Positions 17,044-26,412 of a stretch of 64,000 nucleotides of DNA are shown here, in pieces. Made by a program: the position numbers and the translations under genes. The stretch is from Laedolimicola ammoniilytica (GTDB taxonomy: Bacteria; Bacillota; Clostridia; Lachnospirales; Lachnospiraceae), in contig NZ_JAOQKC010000003.1 of the NCBI RefSeq assembly GCF_025567165.1, positions 175,951 to 239,950 on the forward strand, given 5' to 3'. Positions within the stretch are counted from its first letter, which is position 1, and every line of letters starts with the position of its first letter. The notes below the pieces were generated by a model. The model was not told the DNA's origin. It made no database searches and saw nothing but the letters and a program-made list of their open reading frames with translations.

Positions 17044-17666
17044 TTGCGTACATCAAAGGTGCTTTAGCTTATACAGAACCGGAAGAAGGCGTGGCAGTTC
17101 TGGAGAGCGGAGGAATTGGCTATCGGATTCTCCTTTCCGGACGGGATCTGGATCTGCTGCCTCCGGTGGGCGAGGAACTTCGCCTGTATACGCATCTGCA
17201 GGTGCGGGAGGATGCCTTCGTGCTGTTTGGCTTTTTCACGAAGGAGGATCGGAAGCTGTTCCAGCAGCTTCTCGGAGTCAATGGCATTGGTCCAAAGGCG
17301 GCCCTCGGTGTGCTGACAGCCCTGTCGGCAGACGATTTGCGTTTTGCAGTGCTGGCAGACGACGCGAAGGCCATCGCAAAGGCTCCTGGTATCGGAATCA
17401 AGACGGCTCAGAAGCTGATTCTGGAGCTGAAGGATAAATTAAGTCTCGAGGAGGCCTTTGAGGCGCGCCTGGAGAACCAACAGACCAAGGCGGCCGCGGG
17501 CGCAGCGTCGGATTTGAGCGAGGCGAGAAACGAAGCGGTGGAGGCGTTGACGGCTCTCGGTTACTCGGCTTCCGAATCATTGAAGGCCGTGCGGAAGGTA
17601 GAAGCAGCGGACGGCATGAGTGTAGAGGATATTTTAAAGGCGGCGCTTAAATATATCAGCTTCTAG
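17040..17666 (+). CDS. ruvA: Holliday junction branch migration protein RuvA
   Basis: This 208-residue DNA-binding subunit starts MIAYIKGAL, followed by the OB-fold domain I, two helix-hairpin-helix motifs (LLGVNGIGPKAALGVL about 78; KAPGIGIKTAQKLILELKDK about 113) and the small domain III that binds RuvB (about 160-205). I chose ATG 17040 because it aligns with the family start and overlaps the rnfD stop. RuvA tetramers hold the four-way junction while RuvB pumps DNA. Confidence 0.96.
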   Translation: MIAYIKGALAYTEPEEGVAVLESGGIGYRILLSGRDLDLLPPVGEELRLYTHLQVREDAFVLFGFFTKEDRKLFQQLLGVNGIGPKAALGVLTALSADDLRFAVLADDAKAIAKAPGIGIKTAQKLILELKDKLSLEEAFEARLENQQTKAAAGAASDLSEARNEAVEALTALGYSASESLKAVRKVEAADGMSVEDILKAALKYISF

Positions 17667-17678
17667 GAGACAAAGTAG

Positions 17679-18689
17679 ATGGGAAAACGGATCATTGCAA
17701 CGGAGGCCATGGAGGAGGATATCCGCACAGATTACAATCTGCGGCCTCAGACGCTGAATGAATATATCGGCCAGGAGAAGGCCAAAGAAAATCTGAAAAT
17801 CTATATTCAGGCAGCCAAAGCCCGGGGAGAATCCCTGGATCATGTGCTGTTCTACGGCCCACCGGGGCTGGGCAAGACCACATTGGCCGGTATTATCGCC
17901 AATGAGATGGGCGTTCATTTGAAGGTGACCTCCGGTCCGGCTATCGAAAAGCCGGGGGAGATAGCGGCGATTCTCAATAACCTGTCCGAGGGCGACGTAC
18001 TCTTTGTGGACGAGATCCACAGGCTGAATCGGCAGGTAGAGGAAGTGCTGTACCCGGCCATGGAGGACTTCGCCATCGATATCGTCATCGGAAAGGGCGC
18101 CTCAGCCCGGTCTATCCGGCTGGATTTGCCGCATTTTACCCTGATTGGAGCGACGACCCGGGCGGGACTGCTGACTGCACCTCTGCGGGATCGCTTCGGT
18201 GTGGTACATCACCTGGAATTCTATACAGATGAGGAGCTGCAGACCATCGTAGAGCGCTCGGCGGATGTGCTGGGGGTGGAAATCGATCCGCAAGGTGCGT
18301 TGGAGCTGGCAAGACGTTCCCGGGGAACGCCGCGTCTGGCGAACCGGCTTCTGAAGCGGGTGCGCGATTTCGCTCAGGTCAAATACGACGGGAAGATCAC
18401 GAAGGAGATTGCGGATTTCGCGTTGGATCTGCTGGAGGTGGATCGCTACGGTCTCGATCAGATTGACCGGCGGATTCTTATGACCATGATTGAGAAATTC
18501 ATGGGCGGCCCGGTGGGACTGGACACTTTGGCGGCGGCCATCGGCGAGGATTCCGGCACCATTGAGGATGTGTACGAGCCCTATCTGATCAAGAAGGGCT
18601 TCATCAACCGGACGCCCCGGGGCCGGGTGGTCACGGAGTTAGGATATCATCACCTGGGTGTTGTGCCGGAGGGCGGTAGTATGTTATAA
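17679..18689 (+). CDS. ruvB: Holliday junction branch migration ATPase RuvB
   Basis: A 336-residue AAA+ motor with Walker A GPPGLGKTT (about 61), Walker B FVDEIHRL (about 108), the sensor-1 region LIGATTRAGLLTAPLRDRFG (about 153) and a C-terminal winged helix (RTPRGRVVTELGYHHLG). It lies 12 bp after ruvA with GGAGAC upstream, the standard ruvAB arrangement. Confidence 0.97.
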   Translation: MGKRIIATEAMEEDIRTDYNLRPQTLNEYIGQEKAKENLKIYIQAAKARGESLDHVLFYGPPGLGKTTLAGIIANEMGVHLKVTSGPAIEKPGEIAAILNNLSEGDVLFVDEIHRLNRQVEEVLYPAMEDFAIDIVIGKGASARSIRLDLPHFTLIGATTRAGLLTAPLRDRFGVVHHLEFYTDEELQTIVERSADVLGVEIDPQGALELARRSRGTPRLANRLLKRVRDFAQVKYDGKITKEIADFALDLLEVDRYGLDQIDRRILMTMIEKFMGGPVGLDTLAAAIGEDSGTIEDVYEPYLIKKGFINRTPRGRVVTELGYHHLGVVPEGGSML

Positions 18690-18690
18690 T
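18661..18690 (+). promoter_or_regulatory. Possible promoter for zapA at the ruvB end
   Basis: TTGTGC, an 18-bp spacer and a consensus TATAAT that overlaps the ruvB stop codon. Confidence 0.4.
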
Positions 18691-18718
18691 ATCCAAAAAG
18701 TCAAAGGACGTGAACATA

Positions 18719-19162
18719 ATGGCGATGAAGAACGCAGTGGAAGTGGTGGTCGATGGCCGGGTCTACAAGATCAGCGGCTACGAGAGTCAGGAATACATGC
18801 ATCAGATAGCAGTCTATATCAATGAGAAAATGACCCAGTGCCACAATACGGAAAATTACCGGAAGCAGAGCAGTGACCAGCGGCAGTTGATGCTCAGCAT
18901 GAACCTGGCGGACGATTATTTCAAAGCCAAGAATCAGGCCGAGAGGCTGACGGCGGAGCTGGAGAAGAAGGAGCGGGAGTTGTACAGCGTCCGGCATGAC
19001 CTGATTGAAGCTCAGCTGGAGATAGAGAATCTGAAAAAAGAGAAGAAGGCAGGATCCGGACAGAATAACCGCAGGAATGAGCAGCATGAGGGAAAGCAGA
19101 ATAATGCCGTGAATGCCGCGAATAACGGCAATCAGAAAAACGGAAATAACACACAGAGATAA
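18719..19162 (+). CDS. zapA: Cell division protein ZapA
   Basis: A 147-residue protein with the ZapA fold at the N-terminus (NAVEVVVDGRVYKISG, then the Asp/Asn-rich LxLSMNLADDYF helix) and a long coiled coil (about 65-105). ZapA cross-links FtsZ filaments at midcell. The last ~35 residues are unusual: almost only Asn, Gln, Lys, Gly and Ala (NAVNAANNGNQKNGNN), a low-complexity tail beyond the usual ~90-100 residues. ATG 18719 has AAAGGA at ~10 bp; GTG 18710 is too close to it. Confidence 0.85.
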   Translation: MAMKNAVEVVVDGRVYKISGYESQEYMHQIAVYINEKMTQCHNTENYRKQSSDQRQLMLSMNLADDYFKAKNQAERLTAELEKKERELYSVRHDLIEAQLEIENLKKEKKAGSGQNNRRNEQHEGKQNNAVNAANNGNQKNGNNTQR

Positions 19163-19170
19163 AGGGGGGA

Positions 19171-19200
19171 GGGCGCCAGACGGATTTTTGGCGTCCTTTT
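19171..19200 (+). terminator. Terminator after zapA
   Basis: GGGCGCC pairs with GGCGTCC (one G-U) around a 12-nt loop, then TTTT. Confidence 0.6.
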
Positions 19201-19280
19201 CATGAAATAGGAAACCTGTTCCATGAAAAGCCCTCCGGGCGAGATTCTATTTACAGAACTAAAACAGTGGAGGAAGAGAC

Positions 19281-21509
19281 ATGAGACATCAGACAGAGCT
19301 TCTGGCTCCGGCAGGATCCTTTGAGAGTCTGCGAGCCGCGGTCAATGCAGGAGCGGACGCCGTCTATATCGGCGGTACCAGGTTTGGCGCGCGGGCCTAT
19401 GCGGAGAATCCGGATGAGAAGGGCCTGTGCGAAGCCATCGAATTCGCCCATCTGCACGGCTGTGACCTGTACCTGACGGTCAATACGCTTTTGAAGGACG
19501 CAGAGCTGGAAGAGCTGGGTACTTATTTGAAGCCTTATTATGAGAGCGGCCTGGATGCGGTCATTGTCCAGGATATGGGCGTCTTTTCCTATATCCGCGA
19601 GAACTTCCCGGATCTGGATATTCATGCCAGCACCCAGATGACGGTTCTGGGCGCGGAGGGAGCAGAATTTCTGAAAAAGCAGGGAGCCACCCGGGTGGTG
19701 ACGGCCCGGGAGCTGTCCTTACAGGAAATACAGCGGATCCACGATACGGTGGATGTGGAGATCGAGAGTTTTATCCATGGAGCCCTCTGCTATTGTTATT
19801 CCGGCCAGTGTCTGATGAGCAGCATGTTCGGCGGCCGCAGCGGCAACCGGGGCCGGTGCGCCCAGCCCTGTCGCCTGCCCTATCAGCTGGAAGGGGACGG
19901 AAAGCTGCTTGGTAAAAAGGGAGAAGAATACATCTTAAGCCCAAAGGACATGTGTACCATCGAAATTCTGCCGGAGATTCTGAAGGCAGGCGTCTGTTCT
20001 CTGAAGATCGAGGGACGGATGAAGCGGCCCGAGTACACGGCGGGCGTGGTACGGGTCTATCGAAAATATCTCGACTGCTATCTGGAATACGGTGCGGAAA
20101 AGTATCATGTGGATCCGAGGGATTACGGCGAGCTCCAGGCCCTTTATAACCGGGGCGGCTTTTCCAGAGGCTATTATCAGGTACACAATGGCCGGGATAT
20201 GATTTCCCTGACCAGGCCCAGCCATTTCGAGGAGAAGGGGAAGAAGGCCATGCAGGAAAAGCAGCGGTACGAGGCCCTTCTTCAGGAGATCAAAAAAGAA
20301 TATTTGGACAAGGATAAAAAGGAGACCATTGAGGGCAGCTTTCAGATTTCTCTGGAAAGGCCTTCAGAGCTTACCGTCCGGTATCGGGAGGCGGAGGTCC
20401 ACGTAGAGGGGGAAGCCGGCCAGGTACCGAAAAACCAGCCCATGACCGAGGCGGATATCCGCAAGCAGCTTCAGAAGACCGGCGATACACCCTTCACATT
20501 CGGAAAGCTGTCCATTCAAATGGATGGCGATATCTTTTGTCCAAACGGCCAGTTGAACCGGATGCGCCGGGAAGCGCTGGAGAAGCTAATGGAGCAGTGT
20601 ACGGCGGGAACGCGTAGAACAGCGGAAGGACTTCCGGAAGCCCGTATGTCCAAAAAGGCAGAGAGAGGCAGCGCTAAAAAATCGCAGAAGTCCGCTCATT
20701 TTCCGCTTCGAGTACAGTTGGAACAGGCGGATTATCTGAACGAAGTGCTGGATTTCCCGGAGGTGCGGGCCATCTATCTGACCAGCGAAAAGCTGGATTT
20801 CCAGAAACTTCCGGAGTATGCAGAGGCCTGCCATGAGGCAGGAAAAGAGTGCCTGCTGGTGCTGCCGGCCATTTTCCGGACGCCGGCCAGACAGTGGTTT
20901 GAGGAGCGGATGGAGCTCTTAAGGAATGCTGGCTTAGACGGTCTGGTGCTGAAAAATCTGGAAGAGCTGGAATTTGTAAAAAAGCAGGGTCTGGAACTGC
21001 CGCTGATTGGCGATCATAATCTGTATAGCTGGAATCGCGAGGCAAGCATATTCTGGAAAAAACAGGGAATTACAGGGGAGACTCTTCCCCTGGAGCTGAA
21101 TGACCGGGAGCTGCGGGAGCGGGGAGCCGACGGCGCCGAGCTTGTGGCCTACGGCTATCTGCCGCTGATGACTTCGGCGGGCTGTCTTCACCGGACGGTG
21201 GAGCGCTGCGATCACAAAGAGACGGTGCGGATGCTGGTGGATCGCTACAAGAAGGAATTTCCGGCTGTCAATTACTGCCGCTACTGCTATAATGTAATTT
21301 ACAACAGCGAGCCGCTGTCACTTCTGAACAATAAGGAAGAGATTGAGCGGATTGCGCCGGAGTCCTTACGTCTTTGTTTTACCCTGGAGAGTCGGAAAGA
21401 ACTGCGCCGGATCCTGAAGGATTACGTGGATGTATTTTGCGGCGACGCGCCCGGACGGAAACCGGAGTACAGCTACACGAAGGGACATTTAAAACGGGGA
21501 GTACAGTAA
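19281..21509 (+). CDS. U32 family peptidase-like protein with DUF3656 region (RNA hydroxylation type)
   Basis: This 742-residue protein begins with the U32 signature (ELLAPAGSFESLRAAVNAGADAVYIGG) and holds the cysteine cluster FIHGALCYCYSGQCLMSS...GRCAQPCR (about 160-200), which binds an iron-sulfur centre in related RlhA and TrhP proteins. The central DUF3656-like insert (about 330-450) and a C-terminal region with another Cys group (YCRYCYNVIY, about 665) complete it. E. coli RlhA hydroxylates 23S rRNA and TrhP acts on tRNA, so an RNA-modifying role is more likely than proteolysis. RBS GGAAGAG precedes ATG 19281. Confidence 0.82.
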   Translation: MRHQTELLAPAGSFESLRAAVNAGADAVYIGGTRFGARAYAENPDEKGLCEAIEFAHLHGCDLYLTVNTLLKDAELEELGTYLKPYYESGLDAVIVQDMGVFSYIRENFPDLDIHASTQMTVLGAEGAEFLKKQGATRVVTARELSLQEIQRIHDTVDVEIESFIHGALCYCYSGQCLMSSMFGGRSGNRGRCAQPCRLPYQLEGDGKLLGKKGEEYILSPKDMCTIEILPEILKAGVCSLKIEGRMKRPEYTAGVVRVYRKYLDCYLEYGAEKYHVDPRDYGELQALYNRGGFSRGYYQVHNGRDMISLTRPSHFEEKGKKAMQEKQRYEALLQEIKKEYLDKDKKETIEGSFQISLERPSELTVRYREAEVHVEGEAGQVPKNQPMTEADIRKQLQKTGDTPFTFGKLSIQMDGDIFCPNGQLNRMRREALEKLMEQCTAGTRRTAEGLPEARMSKKAERGSAKKSQKSAHFPLRVQLEQADYLNEVLDFPEVRAIYLTSEKLDFQKLPEYAEACHEAGKECLLVLPAIFRTPARQWFEERMELLRNAGLDGLVLKNLEELEFVKKQGLELPLIGDHNLYSWNREASIFWKKQGITGETLPLELNDRELRERGADGAELVAYGYLPLMTSAGCLHRTVERCDHKETVRMLVDRYKKEFPAVNYCRYCYNVIYNSEPLSLLNNKEEIERIAPESLRLCFTLESRKELRRILKDYVDVFCGDAPGRKPEYSYTKGHLKRGVQ

Positions 21510-21513
21510 GTAT

Positions 21514-22890
21514 ATGGTCTTATTGATTACTGATTTATCCAAATATGCATTTATTATCCTGATTGCGCTTTACACGTCCTTAAGCTATTCCGTGCTGCGA
21601 AAGCGGGATCAGGAGGAGGTGCGCCACGGCTTCCGGCTGCAGATTCTGAACCTGTTTCTGATTCATGCCCTGGCCTTTGTGGTTCTGTATATGCAGACCG
21701 GGGAAATGAAGCTGGCGGTGTTCTACGCTTTTCAGTTTTTTCTGCTGCAGGCGGTGCTGGTATTCACGAGGATTATCTATCCGAAGGTAAACAGACTGGT
21801 GCTGAACAATATGTGTCTGCTGCTGGCCATCGGCTTTATTATGCTGACGCGGTTGTCCTATGACAAGGCAGTGCGGCAGTTTCAGATTGCGGCGGTGGCG
21901 CTGGCAGTGGCCCTGATTGTGCCGGTACTGATTCGAAAATGCGCGTTTTTGCAGAAGCTTCCGTGGCTCTACGGGCTGTGTGGCCTGGCGCTTCTGATGG
22001 CCGTAGCGGTTGTCGGTAAGACGACTTCAGGCGCAAAGCTGTCATTGGTCATTGGAAAATTCGTGTTCCAGCCCAGTGAGTTCGTGAAAATCACCTTTGT
22101 ATTTTTTGTGGCGGCCATGCTGAGTAAAAGTACGGAATTCTCAGATGTGGTGCGGACGACCATTCTGGCGGCGGCCCATGTGTTGGTGCTGGTGGCCTCC
22201 AGCGACCTGGGCGGCGCGCTTCTGTTCTTTGTGACCTATCTGGTCATGCTCTATGTGGCTACGAAGAAGCCCCTGTATTTTTTGGCTGGCCTGGGGGCCG
22301 GTTCGGTGGCAGCGATCATCGGCTATCATCTGTTTGCCCATGTGCGGGTCCGGGTGCTGGCCTGGACAGACCCTTTCAGCGTCATAGAAAATGAGGGCTA
22401 CCAGATCACCCAGTCTCTCTTTGCCATCGGAACGGGACGGTGGTTCGGTATGGGACTGAATTTGGGCATGCCCAATAAGATCCCGGTGGTGGAGCAGGAC
22501 TTTATCTTTTCCGCCATCGCTGAGGAGCTGGGCGGTATCTTCGCGGTCTGCCTGATTCTGATTTGCATGAGCTGCTTTATCATGTTCATCAATATCGCCA
22601 TGCAGATCAAGAATCGGTTTTACAAATATACGGCACTGGGCTTCGGAACCCTGTACGGTTTTCAGGTGTTCCTGACCATCGGTGGAGCCATCCGGTTTAT
22701 TCCGTCCACAGGCGTGACCCTGCCGCTGGTGAGCTACGGCGGAAGCTCCCTGGTATCCAGCATCCTGATGTTTTATATCATTCAGGGCATGTATCTCTTA
22801 AAAGAAGACGAGGATTTGCAGATTGAAAAAGAACGAGCAGCCAAAGCAAGAAAAGCAAAACGGACCAAAAACGAGCAGGACAAAAAATAA
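21514..22890 (+). CDS. FtsW/RodA/SpoVE family peptidoglycan polymerase
   Basis: A 458-residue SEDS glycosyltransferase with about ten to twelve membrane helices. The N-terminus is longer than in FtsW. Family motifs are GKFVFQPSEFVKITFVFF (about 185), SSDLGGALLFFVTYLVMLY (about 228), EELGGIFAVCLILI (about 335) and a C-terminal GVTLPLVSYGGSSLVSS (about 402). It polymerises lipid II outside the membrane together with a class B PBP. The PBP gene starts inside its last 68 bp. Which SEDS role (division, elongation, sporulation) it has cannot be decided here. Confidence 0.9.
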   Translation: MVLLITDLSKYAFIILIALYTSLSYSVLRKRDQEEVRHGFRLQILNLFLIHALAFVVLYMQTGEMKLAVFYAFQFFLLQAVLVFTRIIYPKVNRLVLNNMCLLLAIGFIMLTRLSYDKAVRQFQIAAVALAVALIVPVLIRKCAFLQKLPWLYGLCGLALLMAVAVVGKTTSGAKLSLVIGKFVFQPSEFVKITFVFFVAAMLSKSTEFSDVVRTTILAAAHVLVLVASSDLGGALLFFVTYLVMLYVATKKPLYFLAGLGAGSVAAIIGYHLFAHVRVRVLAWTDPFSVIENEGYQITQSLFAIGTGRWFGMGLNLGMPNKIPVVEQDFIFSAIAEELGGIFAVCLILICMSCFIMFINIAMQIKNRFYKYTALGFGTLYGFQVFLTIGGAIRFIPSTGVTLPLVSYGGSSLVSSILMFYIIQGMYLLKEDEDLQIEKERAAKARKAKRTKNEQDKK

Positions 22891-24334
22891 AAAAAATCAT
22901 GAGCTGGCGGTGATCACCTATCTGTTCATCGGCCTGTTTGCGCTGATGATCGGGTACCTCATCTATTTTGACGCGGTCTTAAGCCCGGAGGTAATCAATA
23001 ATCCTTATAATTCCAGACTGGACGCTTTTGCAGAGCGGAATATCCGGGGCAATATCCTGTCCTCGGACGGCACGGTGCTGGCAGAAACCAAGGTGGCATC
23101 CGACGGCGCGGAGACCCGGGAATACCCTTACGCGAACTTGTTCGCCCATGTGGTGGGATATTCCACCCGGGGCAATACGGGCATTGAGCAGTTAGCTAAT
23201 TATTACCTGCTGACATCCAGTATCTCCCCGACGGAACAGTTGAAAAATCAGGTGAAAAATGTGAAAAATCAGGGTGACGACGTGGTGACCACCCTGGACA
23301 TCGATCTGCAGCGGACGGCCTACGACGCTCTGGGCAAGAACCAGGGTGCGGTGGTGGTGCTGGAGGCTTCCACGGGACGGGTACTGGCTATGGTGTCCAA
23401 GCCCGACTACGATCCGGGCACTATCAATGAGAAATGGGACACGCTGACAGCGGAGAGCTCTTCCGAGAGCGGCAGCGTCCTTTATAACCGTGCGACTCAG
23501 GGACTTTACGCGCCGGGATCCACATTCAAGATCGTGACGCTCCTGGAATATATGCGGGAAAATCCGGATTCCTATGCCGACTTTTCCTATAACTGTAAGG
23601 GAAATGTGACGGAGGGCAATTATACCATCAGCTGTTATAATAAGAAGGCCCACGGATCTGAGGATCTGACGAAGGCTTTCGCAAAGTCCTGTAACTCGGC
23701 CTTTGCGACCATCGGTCTGTCGCTGGATGAGAGTTTATTTAAAAACACCTGTGAAGAGCTGCTGTTTAATACAGAACTGCCGTCGCCGCTGACCTATTCG
23801 AAGAGTTCCTTTTCCCTGAAGACGGATGCCACACCTGCGGAGCAGATGATGACGGCCATCGGCCAGGGAAAGACCGTGGTGTCGCCCCTTCATATGGCCC
23901 TGATCGGCAGTGCCATTGCCAATGACGGCGTGCTGATGAAGCCCTATCTGCTGGAAGAGGTGCGAAGCGCCAGGGGCGCGACGGTAAAAACCTTCGATAC
24001 CGAGGAATACGGCTCCCTGATGACGGCGGACGAGGCTGCCACACTGACCGAATACATGAAGGCCGTGGTGGAGAGCGGAACCGGAAGCAAACTGAAAGAC
24101 CTGGGCTTTGAGATTGCAGGTAAGACCGGGACGGCTGAGTATACCAGTGATAAGAGCAAGAGCCACGCCTGGTTTGTGGGCTTTTCCGACACCGGAGATC
24201 GGGATATCGCAGTCTGCGTGCTGGTAGAAGAGCGCGGAAGCGGCAGCGAGTACGCAGTTCCCATCGCCCGCCAGATCTTCCAGGAATGGTATGGAAATAA
24301 GGCCCTGAACGATCTGATGAACGGAACCGAGTAA
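22823..24334 (+). CDS. Class B penicillin-binding protein (transpeptidase)
   Basis: This 503-residue protein has a basic cytosolic N-terminus, one transmembrane helix (about 29-50), a dimerisation region and a transpeptidase domain. Active-site motifs are STFK (about 233, catalytic Ser), SCN (about 289) and KTGTAEY (about 437). It cross-links peptidoglycan and pairs with the upstream SEDS protein. The start is TTG 22823 with GAGG about 9 bp before it; this places 68 bp of overlap with the SEDS gene in another frame. It lacks the PASTA repeats of sporulation PBPs. Confidence 0.9.
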   Translation: MKKNEQPKQEKQNGPKTSRTKNKKNHELAVITYLFIGLFALMIGYLIYFDAVLSPEVINNPYNSRLDAFAERNIRGNILSSDGTVLAETKVASDGAETREYPYANLFAHVVGYSTRGNTGIEQLANYYLLTSSISPTEQLKNQVKNVKNQGDDVVTTLDIDLQRTAYDALGKNQGAVVVLEASTGRVLAMVSKPDYDPGTINEKWDTLTAESSSESGSVLYNRATQGLYAPGSTFKIVTLLEYMRENPDSYADFSYNCKGNVTEGNYTISCYNKKAHGSEDLTKAFAKSCNSAFATIGLSLDESLFKNTCEELLFNTELPSPLTYSKSSFSLKTDATPAEQMMTAIGQGKTVVSPLHMALIGSAIANDGVLMKPYLLEEVRSARGATVKTFDTEEYGSLMTADEAATLTEYMKAVVESGTGSKLKDLGFEIAGKTGTAEYTSDKSKSHAWFVGFSDTGDRDIAVCVLVEERGSGSEYAVPIARQIFQEWYGNKALNDLMNGTE

Positions 24335-24352
24335 GGAAGCCTTAACAAACGC

Positions 24353-24381
24353 TTGTCAAATTTCAAAAAAAGCAGTATACT
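24353..24381 (+). promoter_or_regulatory. Promoter for the NUDIX hydrolase gene
   Basis: TTGTCA, a 17-bp spacer and TATACT, 41 bp before the gene start. Confidence 0.65.
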
Positions 24382-24421
24382 ATACCTAGTTTTTGAACGC
24401 ACCAGGACAGGAGGTTTTGCA

Positions 24422-24874
24422 ATGATTGAAGCAACCAGTTGTGGCGGTGTGGTAATATTTCGAGGCAAGATTCTGCTTTTGTACAAGAATTATAAGAATC
24501 GGTACGAGGGCTGGGTGCTGCCGAAGGGGACTGTAGAGCCGGGAGAAGAGTTTAAAGAAACGGCGTTAAGAGAAGTGCGCGAGGAAACAGGCGTAGATGC
24601 TGCGATTATCAAGTATATTGGCAAGAGCCAGTATTCATTTACAGTGCCGGAGGACACGGTAGAGAAGGACGTCCACTGGTATCTGATGATGGCAGACAAT
24701 TATTACAGTAAACCACAGCGCGAGGAGTATTTTGTAGATTCAGGATATTATAAGTATCACGAGGCCTATCATCTGCTGAAGTTTTCCAATGAGAAGCAGA
24801 TTCTGGAGCGGGCCTACAATGAATATCTGGATCTGAAAAAAAGTAATCTCTGGGGCAATAAAAAATATTTCTAA
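24422..24874 (+). CDS. NUDIX hydrolase
   Basis: A 150-residue protein with a complete Nudix box, Gx5Ex7REVREETG, at about 41-63 (GTVEPGEEFKETALREVREE). Nudix enzymes hydrolyse nucleoside diphosphate derivatives or mRNA caps; the substrate is not evident. ATG 24422 follows a perfect AGGAGG, whereas the open frame upstream crosses the promoter. The terminator at 24886 ends the unit. Confidence 0.88.
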   Translation: MIEATSCGGVVIFRGKILLLYKNYKNRYEGWVLPKGTVEPGEEFKETALREVREETGVDAAIIKYIGKSQYSFTVPEDTVEKDVHWYLMMADNYYSKPQREEYFVDSGYYKYHEAYHLLKFSNEKQILERAYNEYLDLKKSNLWGNKKYF

Positions 24875-24885
24875 CAAGAGAAAAA

Positions 24886-24922
24886 GAGGGTGTCGTGGAT
24901 GAATTTCGATGCCCTCATTTTT
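24886..24922 (+). terminator. Terminator after the NUDIX gene
   Basis: GAGGGTGTCG pairs with CGATGCCCTC (two G-U pairs), followed by ATTTTT. Confidence 0.75.
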
Positions 24923-24968
24923 CAAATTCAGGACCATAGAAGAGTCGCGGATCGAGAACTGCTATGGT

Positions 24969-25313
24969 ATGAGAATGCAGGAAGAGGATTTGCGGATGCA
25001 GTGGGCGGAAAATCTTTATCTGAGCGATAAGACGGCAAAAAAAAAGGATAAGATTATAAAAAAGGCCAACCGTGGAGTCGGAATGGTCAGTATTTACTTC
25101 ATCACCCTGGCCTCCAACCGGGAGAATCTGTTCGACATTTTTCATGCGGCTCATCTGAAGCAGCCCGCCTTTTATAAGCAGGATCTCTATGTGGTGGGAA
25201 TCGCGTCGGGCTATGAAGAGGCCCTGGAGCTGGTACAGCGGATGATAGACGACATCTATCGGAAGACCGGCGGCTTTGCCGTGCGGGAATACTTTGGCAG
25301 GACGGAGAACTGA
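24969..25313 (+). CDS. Conserved hypothetical protein of unknown function
   Basis: A 114-residue soluble protein (MRMQEEDLRMQWAENLYL...). It is basic in the first third (KKKDKIIKKANRG) and mixed alpha/beta afterwards, with no recognised catalytic motif. The frame is open back to 24909, but that start lies within the upstream terminator hairpin, so ATG 24969 is preferred although its RBS is weak. The stop is 4 bp before the DUF2953 gene, suggesting one transcript with DUF2953 and gerW. Confidence 0.6.
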   Translation: MRMQEEDLRMQWAENLYLSDKTAKKKDKIIKKANRGVGMVSIYFITLASNRENLFDIFHAAHLKQPAFYKQDLYVVGIASGYEEALELVQRMIDDIYRKTGGFAVREYFGRTEN

Positions 25314-25317
25314 CAGT

Positions 25318-26274
25318 ATGCTGCATATAATCTTTGCCATCTTGAAAATCGTACTGCTCATTCTTGCAGCGGTGCTGGGGATTGCGCTATGGATCCTGGC
25401 ATTGCTTCTTTTGATACCGGTTCGGTATGAGGCCCATGTAAAAAAGAAAGAGGAATTTTTTGTAGAGGCGAAGGTACACTGGCTGCTCCATCTGGTGCGT
25501 GTGCCGGTGAGCTTCCGGGATGGGAAGCTGTCGGCGAAGCTGAAAGTGCTTATTTTTACCGTGAAGGATTTTCTGGCGGATGAGGAGGAGATTCAGGACG
25601 GAGCGGAAGAGGCGTTCCCGGATGTGGAGGAAACGAGTGACGCGGCCGGACAGGTGACAGATCCTAATAAAAATCAGATAGGGACGGCACTGGATAAAAC
25701 TGAGTTTTCGGAAGAAGAGACCTATATAGAGCCAGCAGAAGAGAAAACAGAAGAACTGGATTCAGACCCTGCCCGTAAGCAGCAGAAGCCCTTTGGTGTT
25801 CTCAGAAAAATCACCGTTTTTTTGAAAATGCTGGTGGACTTTCTGAAAGCCACCTGGCGGTTTTTGAGTTCCATCCCGAAAAAATTAAAAAAACTTAAAT
25901 ATACATTCCACCAGTTCTATGTTAAAATAAAGCGAATGAAACGCTTTGCCACCGACGACCGTACCAGGGCGGCGCTTGGCCTCGCCTGGAGTCAGCTCAG
26001 GGTTCTGCTTGGCAAATTGCTGCCGAAAAGGGTGTGGGGCGACCTGCATTTCGGTACGGACGATCCGGCGCTGACCGGAGAAATCCTGGGCGGCATCAGT
26101 ATATTTTATCCGCTTTTCATGGATAATGTGAAGGTAGTTCCTGATTTTCAGGAGAGCGTGCTGGAGGGTGAGCTGTATCTGAAAGGCCGTATCCGGCTGA
26201 TAACTATCGTGCGGATAGCGTGGAAGTTATATCGGGATAAGAATGTACGGTTTGTATACCGGATGGTGACCTGA
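25318..26274 (+). CDS. DUF2953 domain protein (sporulation-associated)
   Basis: This 318-residue protein has an N-terminal transmembrane helix (about 5-30), a short conserved block (LIPVRYEAHVKKKEEFFVEA), a long acidic Glu/Asp insert (about 85-155) and a conserved C-terminal region (about 200-318). B. subtilis YtfI (DUF2953) lies next to YtfJ/GerW, and the same order holds here, which supports a sporulation or germination link. ATG 25318 lies immediately after the preceding stop. Confidence 0.75.
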   Translation: MLHIIFAILKIVLLILAAVLGIALWILALLLLIPVRYEAHVKKKEEFFVEAKVHWLLHLVRVPVSFRDGKLSAKLKVLIFTVKDFLADEEEIQDGAEEAFPDVEETSDAAGQVTDPNKNQIGTALDKTEFSEEETYIEPAEEKTEELDSDPARKQQKPFGVLRKITVFLKMLVDFLKATWRFLSSIPKKLKKLKYTFHQFYVKIKRMKRFATDDRTRAALGLAWSQLRVLLGKLLPKRVWGDLHFGTDDPALTGEILGGISIFYPLFMDNVKVVPDFQESVLEGELYLKGRIRLITIVRIAWKLYRDKNVRFVYRMVT

Positions 26275-26412
26275 GGCGATCTGACAAGCAGGCGCGAAAA
26301 GCATGCGGAATCTTGTTGTGCTTTTCCGGATACATCAGGTGTAAGTGGCTCTGGCAGTAGGGAAGCATTATAAAAATGATAATAATAGAAGATAAAATAA
26401 GGAGGCTTTCTC

